Assembly (NCBI RefSeq): GCF_020886115.1 | Contig: NZ_AP025185.1 | Location: forward strand, 310,001-374,000 | Length of the DNA stretch: 64,000 nt | Source: Flavobacterium ammonificans | GTDB lineage: Bacteria > Bacteroidota > Bacteroidia > Flavobacteriales > Flavobacteriaceae | Reading direction: 5' to 3' | Shown: piece by piece, positions 17,985 to 27,840 of the stretch | How positions within the stretch are numbered: the stretch's first letter is position 1 | How the letters are laid out: each line of letters opens with the position of its first letter | Translations under genes and position numbers: made by a program | The notes under the pieces: model-generated | What the model was told of the DNA's origin: nothing | The model's input: the letters and a program-made list of their open reading frames with translations, nothing else | Databases searched by the model: none

Positions 17985-18464
17985 ATGATCGTACGAAAAG
18001 GAACACCGGAGGATATGCAAGCGGTTTTGGATTTAATCCAAGAATTAGCCGAATTTGAAAAAGAACCAGAGGCTGTAGTGATTACAGTAGATGATTTAAT
18101 CCGAGACGGTTTTGGATCTCATCCATTATTTCATGTATTTGTTGCCGAAGTAGATCAAACAATTGTTGGCATTGCTTTGTATTATTACCGTTATTCTACT
18201 TGGAAAGGCAAAACAATTCATCTTGAAGATTTAGTAGTCAAACAAAGTGTTAGAGGAACAGGTATTGGATATGCATTGTATTCAGAAATTATTAAACAGG
18301 GAAAAATAGATAAAGTAAGACGAATTGAATGGGCTGTACTGGATTGGAATACACCGGCTATTGAGTTTTATGAAAACTCTGGAGCGAAGGTTTATGACGA
18401 GTGGAAAATAGCACAAATGGATGAGGAAAGTATTCATTATTTTGTTGAAAATAAATTAAAATAG
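17985..18464 (+). CDS. GNAT acetyltransferase, diamine/polyamine N-acetyltransferase-like
   Basis: The 159-residue GNAT enzyme has the acetyl-CoA loop in VVKQSVRGTGIGYALYSEII (R/Q-x-x-G-x-G/A). The segment ALYYYRYSTWKGKTIHLEDL closely follows spermidine/spermine N1-acetyltransferase (SSAT). The end WNTPAIEFYENSGA is typical for the fold. Substrate is therefore likely a polyamine or thialysine-type amine, by similarity only. A -7-like TATATTTG lies at 17922-17929. It is 10 nt upstream of aspartate kinase, probably in one operon. Confidence 0.85.
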   Translation: MIVRKGTPEDMQAVLDLIQELAEFEKEPEAVVITVDDLIRDGFGSHPLFHVFVAEVDQTIVGIALYYYRYSTWKGKTIHLEDLVVKQSVRGTGIGYALYSEIIKQGKIDKVRRIEWAVLDWNTPAIEFYENSGAKVYDEWKIAQMDEESIHYFVENKLK

Positions 18465-18474
18465 CAAATAAACT

Positions 18475-19728
18475 ATGAGAATATTCAAATTTGGTGGGGC
18501 TTCTGTAAAAGATGCCGATGGTATCAAAAACGTGTATGACGTATTGCAAAAAGCAGGTTACGAAGATGTTTTATTGGTGGTTTCTGCCATGGGTAAAACT
18601 ACTAACGCATTGGAAGTTGTGATCAAAAATTACTTCGAAAAATCGAATGAGTTAAATTCATCCGTTCAGGAAATAAAAAAGTACCACAATCAGATTGTTT
18701 TAGATTTGTTTGAGAACGAAAACGATCCAGTTTTTGCTGCTGTAAATGAACAATTTTCCGACTTAGAATATTTTTTAGCGCACAACAAATCCCCAAATTA
18801 TAATTTTGTTTACGACCAAATTGTAAGTTATGGCGAATTAATTTCAACAACCATTTTAAGTCACTTCATGAATTTCATGGGTATAAAAACGCAATGGTTA
18901 GACGTTAGAAATTTCATTAAAACGGATGCTAATTATAGAGATGCTGGAGTAGATTGGGAATTGACTCAAAAAAACATTTCAAAAAATATCGCGCCAAAAA
19001 TTCTAAATATTACTCAAGGATTCTTAGGGTCTGATGAAAATAATTTTACTACTACTTTAGGGAGAGAAGGCTCTGATTATACCGCAGCAATTTTTGCTTA
19101 TTGCTTGAATGCAGAAAGTGTAACCATTTGGAAAGATGTTCCAGGAGTAATGAATGCCGACCCACGTTATTTTGAAAACGCAAGTTTGCTGAATCAAATT
19201 TCCTATCGTGAAGCTATCGAGTTGGCTTTTTATGGTGCATCTGTAATTCACCCAAAAACCTTACAGCCCTTACAAAAAAAAGAAATTCCTTTGTATGTAA
19301 AGTCATTTCTAAATCCTTTATTAAAAGGAACAAGTGTTTCTAAAGGCGTGGATCTAGAACCGCATTTACCTTGTTTTATAGTAAAAAGAAACCAATTATT
19401 AATATCGCTTTCTTCCATTGATTTCTCTTTTATAATGGAAGAAAATATTAGTGAAATTTTTGGATTATTTCATGCTCACAAAATTAAAGTGAACTTAATT
19501 CAAAATTCGGCAATTAGTTTTTCTGTATGTGTCGAAGATAAATTTGGACAATTCAATGAATTGAATGCTATACTTTCTAAAAAGTTTAAAGTCGATTTTG
19601 AAGAAAATGTTACCTTGTATACCATTCGACACTTTGATGAATCGGCAGCTACAACTGTTGAAAAAGACAAAACAGTATTATTAAAACAAATTAGTAGAGA
19701 AACAATGCAAATTGTCACTAAAGAATAA
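18475..19728 (+). CDS. lysC: Aspartate kinase (monofunctional)
   Basis: The 417-residue protein phosphorylates aspartate, the first step towards Lys, Met, Thr and diaminopimelate. It opens with FKFGGASVKDADGIKNV (KFGGAS in place of the usual KFGGTS). It has TTLGREGSDYTAAIFA and the WKDVPGVMNADPR signature. The C-terminal 120 residues are an ACT-type regulatory region. There is no fused homoserine dehydrogenase. A bidirectional terminator follows. Confidence 0.93.
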   Translation: MRIFKFGGASVKDADGIKNVYDVLQKAGYEDVLLVVSAMGKTTNALEVVIKNYFEKSNELNSSVQEIKKYHNQIVLDLFENENDPVFAAVNEQFSDLEYFLAHNKSPNYNFVYDQIVSYGELISTTILSHFMNFMGIKTQWLDVRNFIKTDANYRDAGVDWELTQKNISKNIAPKILNITQGFLGSDENNFTTTLGREGSDYTAAIFAYCLNAESVTIWKDVPGVMNADPRYFENASLLNQISYREAIELAFYGASVIHPKTLQPLQKKEIPLYVKSFLNPLLKGTSVSKGVDLEPHLPCFIVKRNQLLISLSSIDFSFIMEENISEIFGLFHAHKIKVNLIQNSAISFSVCVEDKFGQFNELNAILSKKFKVDFEENVTLYTIRHFDESAATTVEKDKTVLLKQISRETMQIVTKE

Positions 19729-19737
19729 TTCATTAAT

Positions 19738-19767
19738 AAAAAAAGCACCTAATAAGGTGCTTTTTTT
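19738..19767. terminator. Bidirectional terminator
   Basis: AAAAAAAGCACCT and AGGTGCTTTTTTT form a 13-bp stem with an AATA loop between the convergent lysC and hypothetical genes. T runs are present in both directions. Confidence 0.9.
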
Positions 19768-19784
19768 ATAATTATGAAAATGTA

Positions 19785-20264
19785 CTAATACTGATACAAA
19801 ACTGCTTTTGTTTCGTCAGGTTTCTCAGATAAAATAACTACGAAAGGGCTTTTTAAACTTGCTGCCTTTTCTTGAAGTCTTCTTTTCTTCATCTTCTTCA
19901 CATCATAATCTGCTTGACCTTTGGTAACGCCAAAAAAAGAGTTAATTGATTCTCCTTTTTTTAAACCTATAGTTTGAGACTGTTCTAAGAAAACAACTTC
20001 GTTAAAATTAGCTTTATCTTCACAATTAATTCTATTTGAAATCGTAGCGACTTCTCCATTAGATTTATTTGTGAGTGACGCAACAGCATATTTGCTTATT
20101 TTTTCAACTTCTGTACTATTTGGCATTGAAAAGTATACCAAATTGGTTTCTTGCTTAATCAAATTAACAGCCATTTTTTCGCCATTATGCTTTACTAAAT
20201 CATGAGTTTGAGCGGACATAAAAAACGACACCATACAACTCAATACAATACCTGTCTTTTTCAT
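19785..20264 (-). CDS. Secreted protein of unknown function
   Basis: The 159-residue product (start MKKTGIVLS, 4 nt after the carbonic anhydrase stop) has a signal peptide of about 20 residues ending SAQ. The mature part is mixed alpha/beta with a basic stretch VKKMKKRRLQEKAASL near residue 125. I do not recognise a family. Its position in the bicarbonate operon suggests co-expression, with no further hint of role. Confidence 0.7.
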   Translation of the reverse strand: MKKTGIVLSCMVSFFMSAQTHDLVKHNGEKMAVNLIKQETNLVYFSMPNSTEVEKISKYAVASLTNKSNGEVATISNRINCEDKANFNEVVFLEQSQTIGLKKGESINSFFGVTKGQADYDVKKMKKRRLQEKAASLKSPFVVILSEKPDETKAVLYQY

Positions 20265-20268
20265 TTTC

Positions 20269-20904
20269 TTAAAATTTAAGTTGATACACATTATCTAAAT
20301 CTTTCTCTGAACTTATATTAACTTGCAAATCAGTTACAAATCCTGAGTTCAATCCATAAACCCAGCCATGCAAAGTTAATTCTTGTCCTTTTCTCCAAGC
20401 AGACTGAACGATCGAGGTTTTAGCCAAATCGAAAACCTGTTCCTTAACATTGAGTTCTACAAATTTATTAAATCTTTCGTTTTCATCGAGAAAAGAGTCT
20501 AAATATTCATTATGCAAACGATAAACATCTTTTATGTGTCGGATCCAATTATCTATAATTCCAATAGAATCATTACCCATAGCGGCTTTTACTCCTCCGC
20601 AACCATAATGACCACAAACTAATACATGTTTTACCTTAAGAACATTAACCGCGTAATCAAGAACGCTTAACATATTCATATCAGAATGAATTACCATATT
20701 AGCAATATTTCTGTGAACAAAAACTTCTCCTGGTTTAGCTCCTATAATTTCATTAGCCGGCACTCTACTATCAGAACAACCAATCCATAATAATGGAGGG
20801 GTTTGCCCTTTGGCTAAATCTTTAAAATAATTGGGGTCTTTTTTAAGTGAATCTTCAACCCATTTGGCATTATTGTCTAAAATCTTTTTATAAAAATCTA
20901 TCAT
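20269..20904 (-). CDS. can: Beta-class carbonic anhydrase
   Basis: The 211-residue enzyme interconverts CO2 and bicarbonate. Zinc ligands and the catalytic dyad are visible: CSDSRVPANEI (Cys, Asp-Arg dyad), HRNIANMV, and CGHYGCGGVKAA (His and Cys). Length is usual for the bacterial beta class. It lies 33 nt after the SulP transporter gene on the same strand. The pair would import bicarbonate and balance it with CO2 for carboxylation reactions. Confidence 0.95.
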   Translation of the reverse strand: MIDFYKKILDNNAKWVEDSLKKDPNYFKDLAKGQTPPLLWIGCSDSRVPANEIIGAKPGEVFVHRNIANMVIHSDMNMLSVLDYAVNVLKVKHVLVCGHYGCGGVKAAMGNDSIGIIDNWIRHIKDVYRLHNEYLDSFLDENERFNKFVELNVKEQVFDLAKTSIVQSAWRKGQELTLHGWVYGLNSGFVTDLQVNISSEKDLDNVYQLKF

Positions 20905-20937
20905 AATAATTGTTGTTATTAATAAACTTAAAGCCTA

Positions 20938-22578
20938 CTATTTGAAATTACCAACTTTTTTTTCAACCATTTTTCTTTTAAGAGCATCATAATAATGCTC
21001 AATAGTGACATGGTTCTCTTCACTGTTTTCTAATTGATAAGTCTTTTTAAAGCCTTTAATTTGAACGTTTATTGAATTTTCTTTAGCTCTAATTGTCTTA
21101 AACTCATGAATCAAATCTAATATGTCATGAGCGATATAAACGGTATCTGATGCGTCAATTATTACCTTAGAATTATTTGGGATATTTTTTAAAGTTTCTT
21201 TAATATCGGCTTTATTCAAAAAAGAAACTTCTTGTGCTAAATCAATATGAATAACATCTCCGTCGATATACTCCTCTTTTCTAAACACATATGCCCGTTT
21301 AAGATTTCCTTTCAAAACAAAAATAACACTAATAATCATCCCAAGAACTACCCCTTTTAAAAGATCTGTAAAAACAACTGCAATCAAAGTAGCTATAAAT
21401 GGAATAAATTGATACTTTCCTTTTTTCCAAAAATGAATAAATGTGGCTGGTTTAGCTAGCTTATATCCAACTAAAAGTAATACAGCTGCTAATGTAGCTA
21501 ATGGAATTTTATTGAGAAGTAAAGGAATTGTAATTACACTCACAAATAACAAAACTCCGTGGATGATAGCAGACAGCTTAGACTTTGCACCAGCAGTACT
21601 ATTTGCAGAAGAACGAACTACAACTGATGTCATTGGTAACCCCCCAATTAATGAACTTAAAATGTTTCCTACACCTTGTGCTTTCAACTCTACATTAGTA
21701 TCAGTATAGCGCTTATGCACATCCATTCTGTCAGCTGCTTCAATACACAATAATGTTTCAATTGAAGCTACAATTGCTATTGTAATTCCCACTAACCAAA
21801 CTTTTTGATTCACAATTCCGGCGAAATCAGGAAACACAATAATTTGTTGAAAGTCGTCTAAAGAAGCTGGTGATGGTAAAGAAACTAAATGCTCTTTACC
21901 AATGGCAAAGTGACTACCAGTACGAATAAACAATTCATTAATAATTATCCCTAAAACTACAGCCACTAATGCTCCAGGAATTAATTTTAATCGTTTTAAA
22001 ACTGGAACTTTATCCCAAATAATCAAAACAAATAATGAAATTAAAGCAATTATTATTGAACCTATTTGGATAAAATCAAAAATAGAGAGTAATGATGTAA
22101 TTGAATTGTTCCCGTCTGACTGAAGAAAGGATTGGTCTCCTTCAAAATCGCTATCAAATCCTATTGCGTGGGGTAATTGCTTCATAATTATAATGATTCC
22201 AATTCCGGCGAGCATTCCTTCAATTACATTAGTAGGAAAAAAGTTCGATATTGTACCCGCTTTTATGTACCCCAGAATTAATTGAATTATTCCAGCAATA
22301 AATACAGCCGTCAAAAACAAATTAAAACTTCCTAAATCAGTTATTGCAGTTAAAACAATTGCTGTCAATCCAGCTGCAGGACCAGAAACACTTATATGTG
22401 ATTGACTTAAAAAGCCTACTACTACACCACCAATTACTCCAGAAATAATCCCTGAAAATAATGGAGCCCCTGAAGCCATCGCAATTCCTAAACACAATGG
22501 AAGAGCTACTAAAAAAACAACTAGACCAGAGGCAAAATCGGATTTAAAGTGAGAAAAAAGATTAATTTTTTTTGACAT
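20938..22578 (-). CDS. SulP family anion transporter, likely bicarbonate
   Basis: The 546-residue protein has 10-14 membrane helices from residue 15 to about 415. The signature is LVVFLVALPLCLGIAMASGA, followed by SVSGPAAGLTAIV. A C-terminal STAS-like domain (about 430-530) holds KVIIDASDTVYIAHDILDL. SulP members carry sulfate, bicarbonate or dicarboxylates. Direct linkage to carbonic anhydrase favours bicarbonate (BicA-like), which is an inference from context. Confidence 0.88.
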   Translation of the reverse strand: MSKKINLFSHFKSDFASGLVVFLVALPLCLGIAMASGAPLFSGIISGVIGGVVVGFLSQSHISVSGPAAGLTAIVLTAITDLGSFNLFLTAVFIAGIIQLILGYIKAGTISNFFPTNVIEGMLAGIGIIIIMKQLPHAIGFDSDFEGDQSFLQSDGNNSITSLLSIFDFIQIGSIIIALISLFVLIIWDKVPVLKRLKLIPGALVAVVLGIIINELFIRTGSHFAIGKEHLVSLPSPASLDDFQQIIVFPDFAGIVNQKVWLVGITIAIVASIETLLCIEAADRMDVHKRYTDTNVELKAQGVGNILSSLIGGLPMTSVVVRSSANSTAGAKSKLSAIIHGVLLFVSVITIPLLLNKIPLATLAAVLLLVGYKLAKPATFIHFWKKGKYQFIPFIATLIAVVFTDLLKGVVLGMIISVIFVLKGNLKRAYVFRKEEYIDGDVIHIDLAQEVSFLNKADIKETLKNIPNNSKVIIDASDTVYIAHDILDLIHEFKTIRAKENSINVQIKGFKKTYQLENSEENHVTIEHYYDALKRKMVEKKVGNFK

Positions 22579-22668
22579 GATATTGAACTAAATTATAGAT
22601 AAAATAAAGCACAGGTTGAGAGTGCAAAGAATGATTTTAAAACGATTTGTTTCAAAATAAATACTATT

Positions 22669-22950
22669 TTAACTTAGTTCTGGAGGTGGTATAAAAATTC
22701 CTAAAGAAACATCCTTTTGTTTAATTGGGTTTTCAGAGGATACAAATTTGCTTATTGTTGATGGTAAAAAAAGTCTGTTAGGAATTTGTTCAAAATAAAA
22801 AACTAGCTTGATGTCTTTCTGAACTTGTTCTTCTTCAGAAAAATCGCAGACAATAGAAATACTACTATCATTTTCAATAGCACTAACAACTGTAGGTGAA
22901 ATTAAAAATAAAACAAATAAAAAAAGAAATATACTAGCCAGTTTTTTCAT
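22669..22950 (-). CDS. Small exported protein, unknown
   Basis: The 93-residue protein has a hydrophobic signal peptide (about 1-24) and a short mature region ending in the Pro-rich IFIPPPELS. I recognise no domain. It lies upstream of the SulP gene on the same strand with a 90-nt gap, so co-transcription is possible. Confidence 0.55.
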   Translation of the reverse strand: MKKLASIFLFLFVLFLISPTVVSAIENDSSISIVCDFSEEEQVQKDIKLVFYFEQIPNRLFLPSTISKFVSSENPIKQKDVSLGIFIPPPELS

Positions 22951-23041
22951 TCAAACAAAATTAACATTAATCTTGTTTAAACCATTTAAAATATTTAAAA
23001 TAAGTATAAAATTATTTTATGAAAAAATGCTAATTCTTAAA

Positions 23042-24118
23042 TTATTTTTTAAATTGTTTGTGCGCTCTATCGACAGTAAATGAAAATTCAGAACCTTTGC
23101 CAAACTCACTTTCCACATAAATTTTTTGTTTATGTGCTTCAATAATATGCTTGACAATAGAGAGTCCAAGCCCTGAACCTCCTTCAGACCTTGAGCCACT
23201 CTTGTTTACTCTATAAAATCGTTCAAAAAGTCGGGGTATATTTTGCGATTCTATTCCCTCCCCATTATCCGTAAATCGTACTAACAATTTTTTGCTTGTA
23301 AATCCAGTAACTGAAATTTCAGTTTCTCCATCTACTTTACCATATTTAATAGAGTTTACAATTAAATTGATAATCACTTGTTGGAGTTTATCTTTGTCCG
23401 CCCATACCCACATTGGCTTATTATTTTGCTCCAGTACTAAGCTAATGTTCTTTTTTGCTGCTTTCATTTCAAGCATGTCGATAACGCTTTGAATTAGTTC
23501 AACGATGTCAAAATCGGAAAATTCTAGATTCAATTCTCCTGATTCTAACTTACTAATCATATCAAGATCTTCAACTATATATATTAAACGCTCAACTCCT
23601 TTTTCAGCGCGTTCTAAGTATTTTTTTAAAATTGCTTTATCTTCCATTGCACCCTCATTAAGAGTAGATAAGTAACCCTGAACTGTAAAAAGAGGTGTTT
23701 TTAATTCGTGGGAAACATTGCCTAAAAATTCTCTTCGGTATTGTTCTCTAACCTGAAGCATTTCGATCTCTAATTTTTTATCCGAAGCAAATTTCTTTAC
23801 TTTTCTGGATAGCGTCTCCATGTCAGTTGCTATGGGCTGATTCCCTGTTGCCGATTCTAGCATTGCAACATCGTCGTAAATTTTCCTAATTCTGTTGTAA
23901 ATAAACCGTTCAATTCTGTATTGCAAGACTAAAAAAGAGAAGAAAAACAAAATCAAGAAGAAAATTAATCCATATAATAAAACCGCATTCTTTTCTTCTT
24001 TGAAAGTGAATCGAAGTAAAATCATTCCAAATAAAGCAGCTACTATACTTATTAAAGAGCCAGATCTTAATGCAAAACGATAATTTCTTTTAAAACTTTT
24101 TTTAACAACCATATCCAT
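23042..24118 (-). CDS. phoR: Sensor histidine kinase, PhoR-like
   Basis: The 358-residue protein has two N-terminal membrane helices (about 20-60) with almost no periplasmic loop, then a HAMP-length linker. The H-box is NVSHELKTPLFTVQGYL, the N-box LIVNSIKYG, and the ATP lid has DNGEGI and GSGLGLSIVKHII. This matches PhoR-type kinases without a PAS or sensor loop. It follows its response regulator gene. The ATG at 24118 (or 24112) is chosen because the longer frame would begin with TTG inside a terminator-like hairpin. The PhoR name is inferred from architecture and adjacent regulon. Confidence 0.85.
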   Translation of the reverse strand: MDMVVKKSFKRNYRFALRSGSLISIVAALFGMILLRFTFKEEKNAVLLYGLIFFLILFFFSFLVLQYRIERFIYNRIRKIYDDVAMLESATGNQPIATDMETLSRKVKKFASDKKLEIEMLQVREQYRREFLGNVSHELKTPLFTVQGYLSTLNEGAMEDKAILKKYLERAEKGVERLIYIVEDLDMISKLESGELNLEFSDFDIVELIQSVIDMLEMKAAKKNISLVLEQNNKPMWVWADKDKLQQVIINLIVNSIKYGKVDGETEISVTGFTSKKLLVRFTDNGEGIESQNIPRLFERFYRVNKSGSRSEGGSGLGLSIVKHIIEAHKQKIYVESEFGKGSEFSFTVDRAHKQFKK

Positions 24119-24129
24119 ATAAATAAAAA

Positions 24130-24150
24130 ACAACGCAAAAAATGCGTTGT
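24130..24150 (-). terminator. Terminator-like hairpin inside the regulator-kinase operon
   Basis: ACAACGCA and TGCGTTGT form an 8-bp stem with a 5-nt loop between the response regulator stop and kinase start. On the minus strand the stem is followed by TTTTTTATTT. It should let only a fraction of transcripts continue into the kinase gene. Confidence 0.65.
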
Positions 24151-24178
24151 CTAAAGTACTACTATTTTTTAAAATGGT

Positions 24179-24862
24179 TTAGACTTCTATTTTGTATCCA
24201 ACTCCTTTAATTGTTTTGAAAAAATCATCTCCTATCTTTTCTCTCAATTTTCTAATATGAACATCAATAGTACGACCACCAACAATAACATCATTTCCCC
24301 AAATTGTATCCAAAATTTCTTCTCTTTTAAATACTTTTCCTGGCTTAGAAGCTAATAAATAAAATAATTCAAATTCTTTTCTTGGTAATGAAATCTCAAC
24401 ACCGTTTTTAATTATTTTATATTCTTCACGATTGATTTCGATTCCGCCCACGCTTAATGTACCTGTGCTTTTTTGTTGTTCATTAAACCTTCTTAGTAAA
24501 GCATTCACTTTACTTACTAATAGTTTTGGTTTGATCGGTTTACTAATGTAATCGTCAGCTCCAGCATCAAATCCAGCAACCTGAGTATAATCTTCATTAC
24601 GAGCGGTTAAGAAAGTGATGATGACATTCTCTAATTCAGGGATTTTTCTAATAGCCTCACAAGCTTCTATTCCGTCCATTTCAGGCATCATAACATCCAT
24701 AATGATTAGATTAGGAAGTTCTGCTTTAGCTTTAGTTATAGCTTCTTTGCCATTAGCTGCAGTAACTATTCTGTATCCCTCTTGAGATAAATTAAACCCA
24801 ACTATTTCCAAGATATCGGGTTCGTCATCTACCAATAAGATTTTAGCTTTACTCTTAGTCAT
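24179..24862 (-). CDS. phoB: OmpR/PhoB-family response regulator
   Basis: The 227-residue regulator has a receiver domain (phospho-acceptor Asp in LIIMDVMMPEMDG, conserved Lys in YISKPIKPKLL). The C-terminal winged helix (about 130-227) contains RKEFELFYLLASKPGKVFKR and HIRKLREKIG. It heads an operon with the PhoR-like kinase. Divergent genes carry 11-bp-phased hexamer arrays expected for this class of regulator. Assignment as PhoB rests on that context and on overall similarity. Confidence 0.88.
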   Translation of the reverse strand: MTKSKAKILLVDDEPDILEIVGFNLSQEGYRIVTAANGKEAITKAKAELPNLIIMDVMMPEMDGIEACEAIRKIPELENVIITFLTARNEDYTQVAGFDAGADDYISKPIKPKLLVSKVNALLRRFNEQQKSTGTLSVGGIEINREEYKIIKNGVEISLPRKEFELFYLLASKPGKVFKREEILDTIWGNDVIVGGRTIDVHIRKLREKIGDDFFKTIKGVGYKIEV

Positions 24863-24965
24863 TTTGTTGTGGGTTCCAGTTAAATTTGTTGTTTTATAAA
24901 CTTAATGTGGTGTAAATATAGGATAATTTAAATACAGAAAATCTTATTAACCTAAATTTAATCTA

Positions 24966-25043
24966 GTAACAATTTGGTAATATTAAGTTGTCATAAAAAT
25001 AACAACTTAGTAACTTACAAATAACAGTGCAGCGGTTTATTTG
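24966..25043 (+). promoter_or_regulatory. Phased PhoB-box-like array and promoter of the TonB receptor
   Basis: Six hexamers start at exact 11-bp steps: GTAACA 24966, GTAATA 24977, TTGTCA 24988, ATAACA 24999, GTAACT 25010, ATAACA 25021. The last ends 9 nt before TTTATTTG (25036-25043), a one-mismatch -7 element. No -33 TTG is present at the right distance, as expected for an activator-dependent promoter. A separate pair (TTAACC 24947, TTAATC 24958) lies just upstream in another phase. Confidence 0.75.
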
Positions 25044-25065
25044 CAAAAAATAAATTGACTTTAAA

Positions 25066-27834
25066 ATGAAATTAAAATTTGTATTATTTACATTATTAAT
25101 GTGCAGCATAGGCTTGGCACAATCTAAAGGTACAGTTAGCGGAACCATTCTTGATAAAGAATCCAACAACCAACCTCTTCCATTTGCAAATGTAGTAATT
25201 AAAGGAACTTCAATTGGCGTAAACACAGATATGGATGGTAAATATTCCATCAATCTTAATGAAGGAAATTACATTATCCAATTTAGTTTTGTTGGTTATG
25301 AAAATATTGAAGTGCCAATAACTATAAAATCAAACGAAACAGTTGTAATCAATAAAACTTTGGGATCTGGGAATTACACCTTGAAAGATGTTGTAGTACG
25401 TGCCAAAGTAAATAGAGAAAAAGCAACTGCTCTATTGCTAGAACAAAAAAATGCCGTTGCAATTAAACAAAGTATTGGTGCTCAAGAATTATCAGCTAAA
25501 GGAATTAGCGATGTAGAAGAAGGGCTAACCAAAATTACTGGGATTTCAAAAGTAGATTCTAAAGGATTATTCATTAGAGGTTTAGAAGATCGATACAATA
25601 ACTTGTTAATTAATTATTTAGCTGTCCCATCTAACAGTCCATTTAAAAAAATTATTCCATTAGATCAATTACCTACAGACGTTGTGGGTTATATGGATGT
25701 TTTCAAAACATTCAATCCTGATATTTATGGGGATTTTTCAGGTGCAACAATCGATGTAACAACATCTCAACCAACTGAAAGTCAAACTAAAATTTCATTT
25801 GGAACCGGATTCACAACAAACAATAACTTAAGTGACTTTTTATTATCCAATGATGCAACTAACACAAAAAGTTTTTTTGGATTTGGGGGACAAGAAAGAG
25901 CAATTCCAAAAGAATATGGTACAATTCCATCAGCTAGAATTAGCAATGAATTTGACTCTACTTGGGACGTAACAAAAAAACAGTCGCCATTGAATACAAG
26001 TTTTGGTTTAAGTCATTCTGATAAATTTGAAATAGGCAAAAACAATCAAAAATTGTACTATAATTTCGCTACTAACTTTGAAAATAAATACCAAATTAGA
26101 GAAGGTGTTGATCGTACATTTTCTCAAGGACAAGGAATTTATGATAACAATTTAAATAGAAAACAGTTCAAATTTCAAACACAATCTTCTGCTTTATTTG
26201 GTCTTCAGTACAAATCAGATCGTTTAAACTTGTTTACTAATAGTTTGTTTTTAAAAACAACCGAAAATATCATTCAAGATCAAGTAGGTTATACAAGAAC
26301 TGCTGTTCAAAATCCAAATGAATTTATTAGACTAAATCAATACGAAGAAACACAGTTTTTTACTAACCAAGCATTTGGTAATTATAAAATAACGGCTGAT
26401 GATAAGCACTCTATAAACGCTGGTATTTCATACACAAGAACAAATTACAATCAGCCAGATAGAAAATTTGTAACTGGTAAATTAGTAAATGCAAACCAAA
26501 TCGAAACCCAATACGGAAGTAATAATTTAATTAGACAATTTTTTAATATTGATAATAATTTTCACTTATCAGGAAAATTTGAATACAATTTAAAATTTGG
26601 TAAAAAAGAAGATTTAAAAAACAAATTGTCTTTTGGTTATAATGGTTTTGCAGAATATTTAATTTCTAAATTTCGTTTTGCTTTTGGTAAACCAAATGGA
26701 GCATCTATTCCTTACAACGTTGCTGCTAACAATATCGATGCAGAAATTCAAAAAGACATTGCTGCAAATAGAGTTTATTTCCAAGAAGAATCTTCTAGTG
26801 AGTATAAAACTAAAGTTTTTCAAAGAGCGGATGGGGTGTATACCAACTTGTTAATTCATTTAAATGAAAAACTAGAATTCAACACTGGAATCCGATTAGA
26901 AAATACTATCAGAGAATTTAAATACAGAACCATTTCAGATCCAATTTCAAGTCCATACAGAAAGAAAAATCTTGACAAATTATATGTGTTACCCTCTTTA
27001 AATATAAAATACCAAGCGACAGAAAAAAGCAATGTTCGTTTTGCTGCGTCTAAAACCTACACAAAACCAGTTTTATTTGAAAGCTTGGATATAAATCTTA
27101 TTAATGCGGATGGTACTACAGAAATTGGTAATTCAAATTTAATTAATAGTGAGAATTACAATGCAGACCTAAAATTTGAGTTATTCCCAACTAAAAACGA
27201 AATGTTTGCTGCTACTTTATTCGCAAAATATATTGACAATCCAATCGAAAGAACCATTCAAGCAAGCGCAACAGGAAGTGGGCAAACCATAACCTACTTT
27301 AACAATGATAGCGCTACTTTATTTGGTGCTGAATTTGAAGTACTATTGCAATTGTCAAGAATAAATGAAAACTTAAAAGGGTTGTCTTTTGGGTTCAATA
27401 CTTCTTTAATGCTTACTGAAGCAGTAGTAAATAAAAATCGTGTAGGATACTTTGATACTTATGAAAAAAGAGATTTACAAGGTGCTTCTAATTGGTTGAT
27501 TAATTCTGATTTAAAATACGAATTTAGTAACAATGATAAGTGGAAAAATACTGCTTCATTGGTTTACAGTGTTTATGGAGATAGAATATTTGCAGTTGGT
27601 GTCGCTGGTTACGATCATATTTATGAAAAACCATTTAACAAACTTGACTTTGTTTGGAGTAGTGTTATTGACAAAAAATGGAATTTAAAATTCTCAGTGG
27701 ACAACATTTTAAACCCAGTTTATAGAAGAGAACTAGGAACTAAAAATAAAATTGCTATAGATGAAGCGTCTTTACTTCTTCAATCGTTTCAAAGAGGCGT
27801 AGGGTTTTCTACGAGCGTTTCTTATACATTCTAA
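25066..27834 (+). CDS. TonB-dependent receptor with CarboxypepD_reg domain
   Basis: The 922-residue outer membrane receptor has a signal peptide (about 1-19, ending SIGLAQ). A regulatory-like beta domain follows (about 22-105: GTVSGTILDKESNNQPLPFA). The plug contains GISKVDSKGLFIRGLEDRYN, and a 22-strand barrel ends VGFSTSVSYTF with the terminal aromatic. No SusD partner follows; the next gene is a beta-helix lipoprotein. The promoter carries the phased array described separately, so expression is probably phosphate-controlled. The ligand is not visible; a phosphorus source is the contextual inference. Confidence 0.93.
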   Translation: MKLKFVLFTLLMCSIGLAQSKGTVSGTILDKESNNQPLPFANVVIKGTSIGVNTDMDGKYSINLNEGNYIIQFSFVGYENIEVPITIKSNETVVINKTLGSGNYTLKDVVVRAKVNREKATALLLEQKNAVAIKQSIGAQELSAKGISDVEEGLTKITGISKVDSKGLFIRGLEDRYNNLLINYLAVPSNSPFKKIIPLDQLPTDVVGYMDVFKTFNPDIYGDFSGATIDVTTSQPTESQTKISFGTGFTTNNNLSDFLLSNDATNTKSFFGFGGQERAIPKEYGTIPSARISNEFDSTWDVTKKQSPLNTSFGLSHSDKFEIGKNNQKLYYNFATNFENKYQIREGVDRTFSQGQGIYDNNLNRKQFKFQTQSSALFGLQYKSDRLNLFTNSLFLKTTENIIQDQVGYTRTAVQNPNEFIRLNQYEETQFFTNQAFGNYKITADDKHSINAGISYTRTNYNQPDRKFVTGKLVNANQIETQYGSNNLIRQFFNIDNNFHLSGKFEYNLKFGKKEDLKNKLSFGYNGFAEYLISKFRFAFGKPNGASIPYNVAANNIDAEIQKDIAANRVYFQEESSSEYKTKVFQRADGVYTNLLIHLNEKLEFNTGIRLENTIREFKYRTISDPISSPYRKKNLDKLYVLPSLNIKYQATEKSNVRFAASKTYTKPVLFESLDINLINADGTTEIGNSNLINSENYNADLKFELFPTKNEMFAATLFAKYIDNPIERTIQASATGSGQTITYFNNDSATLFGAEFEVLLQLSRINENLKGLSFGFNTSLMLTEAVVNKNRVGYFDTYEKRDLQGASNWLINSDLKYEFSNNDKWKNTASLVYSVYGDRIFAVGVAGYDHIYEKPFNKLDFVWSSVIDKKWNLKFSVDNILNPVYRRELGTKNKIAIDEASLLLQSFQRGVGFSTSVSYTF

Positions 27835-27840
27835 ATATAT

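Noticed and set aside
21443..21709. 88-codon frame antisense to the SulP gene
   Set aside because: It lies fully inside a well-supported transporter gene and its product has no family features.
24863..24965. Phased hexamer array controlling the phoB-like gene itself
   Set aside because: On the minus strand only isolated, partly matching hexamers exist and no in-phase -7 element was found, so autoregulation is not supported.
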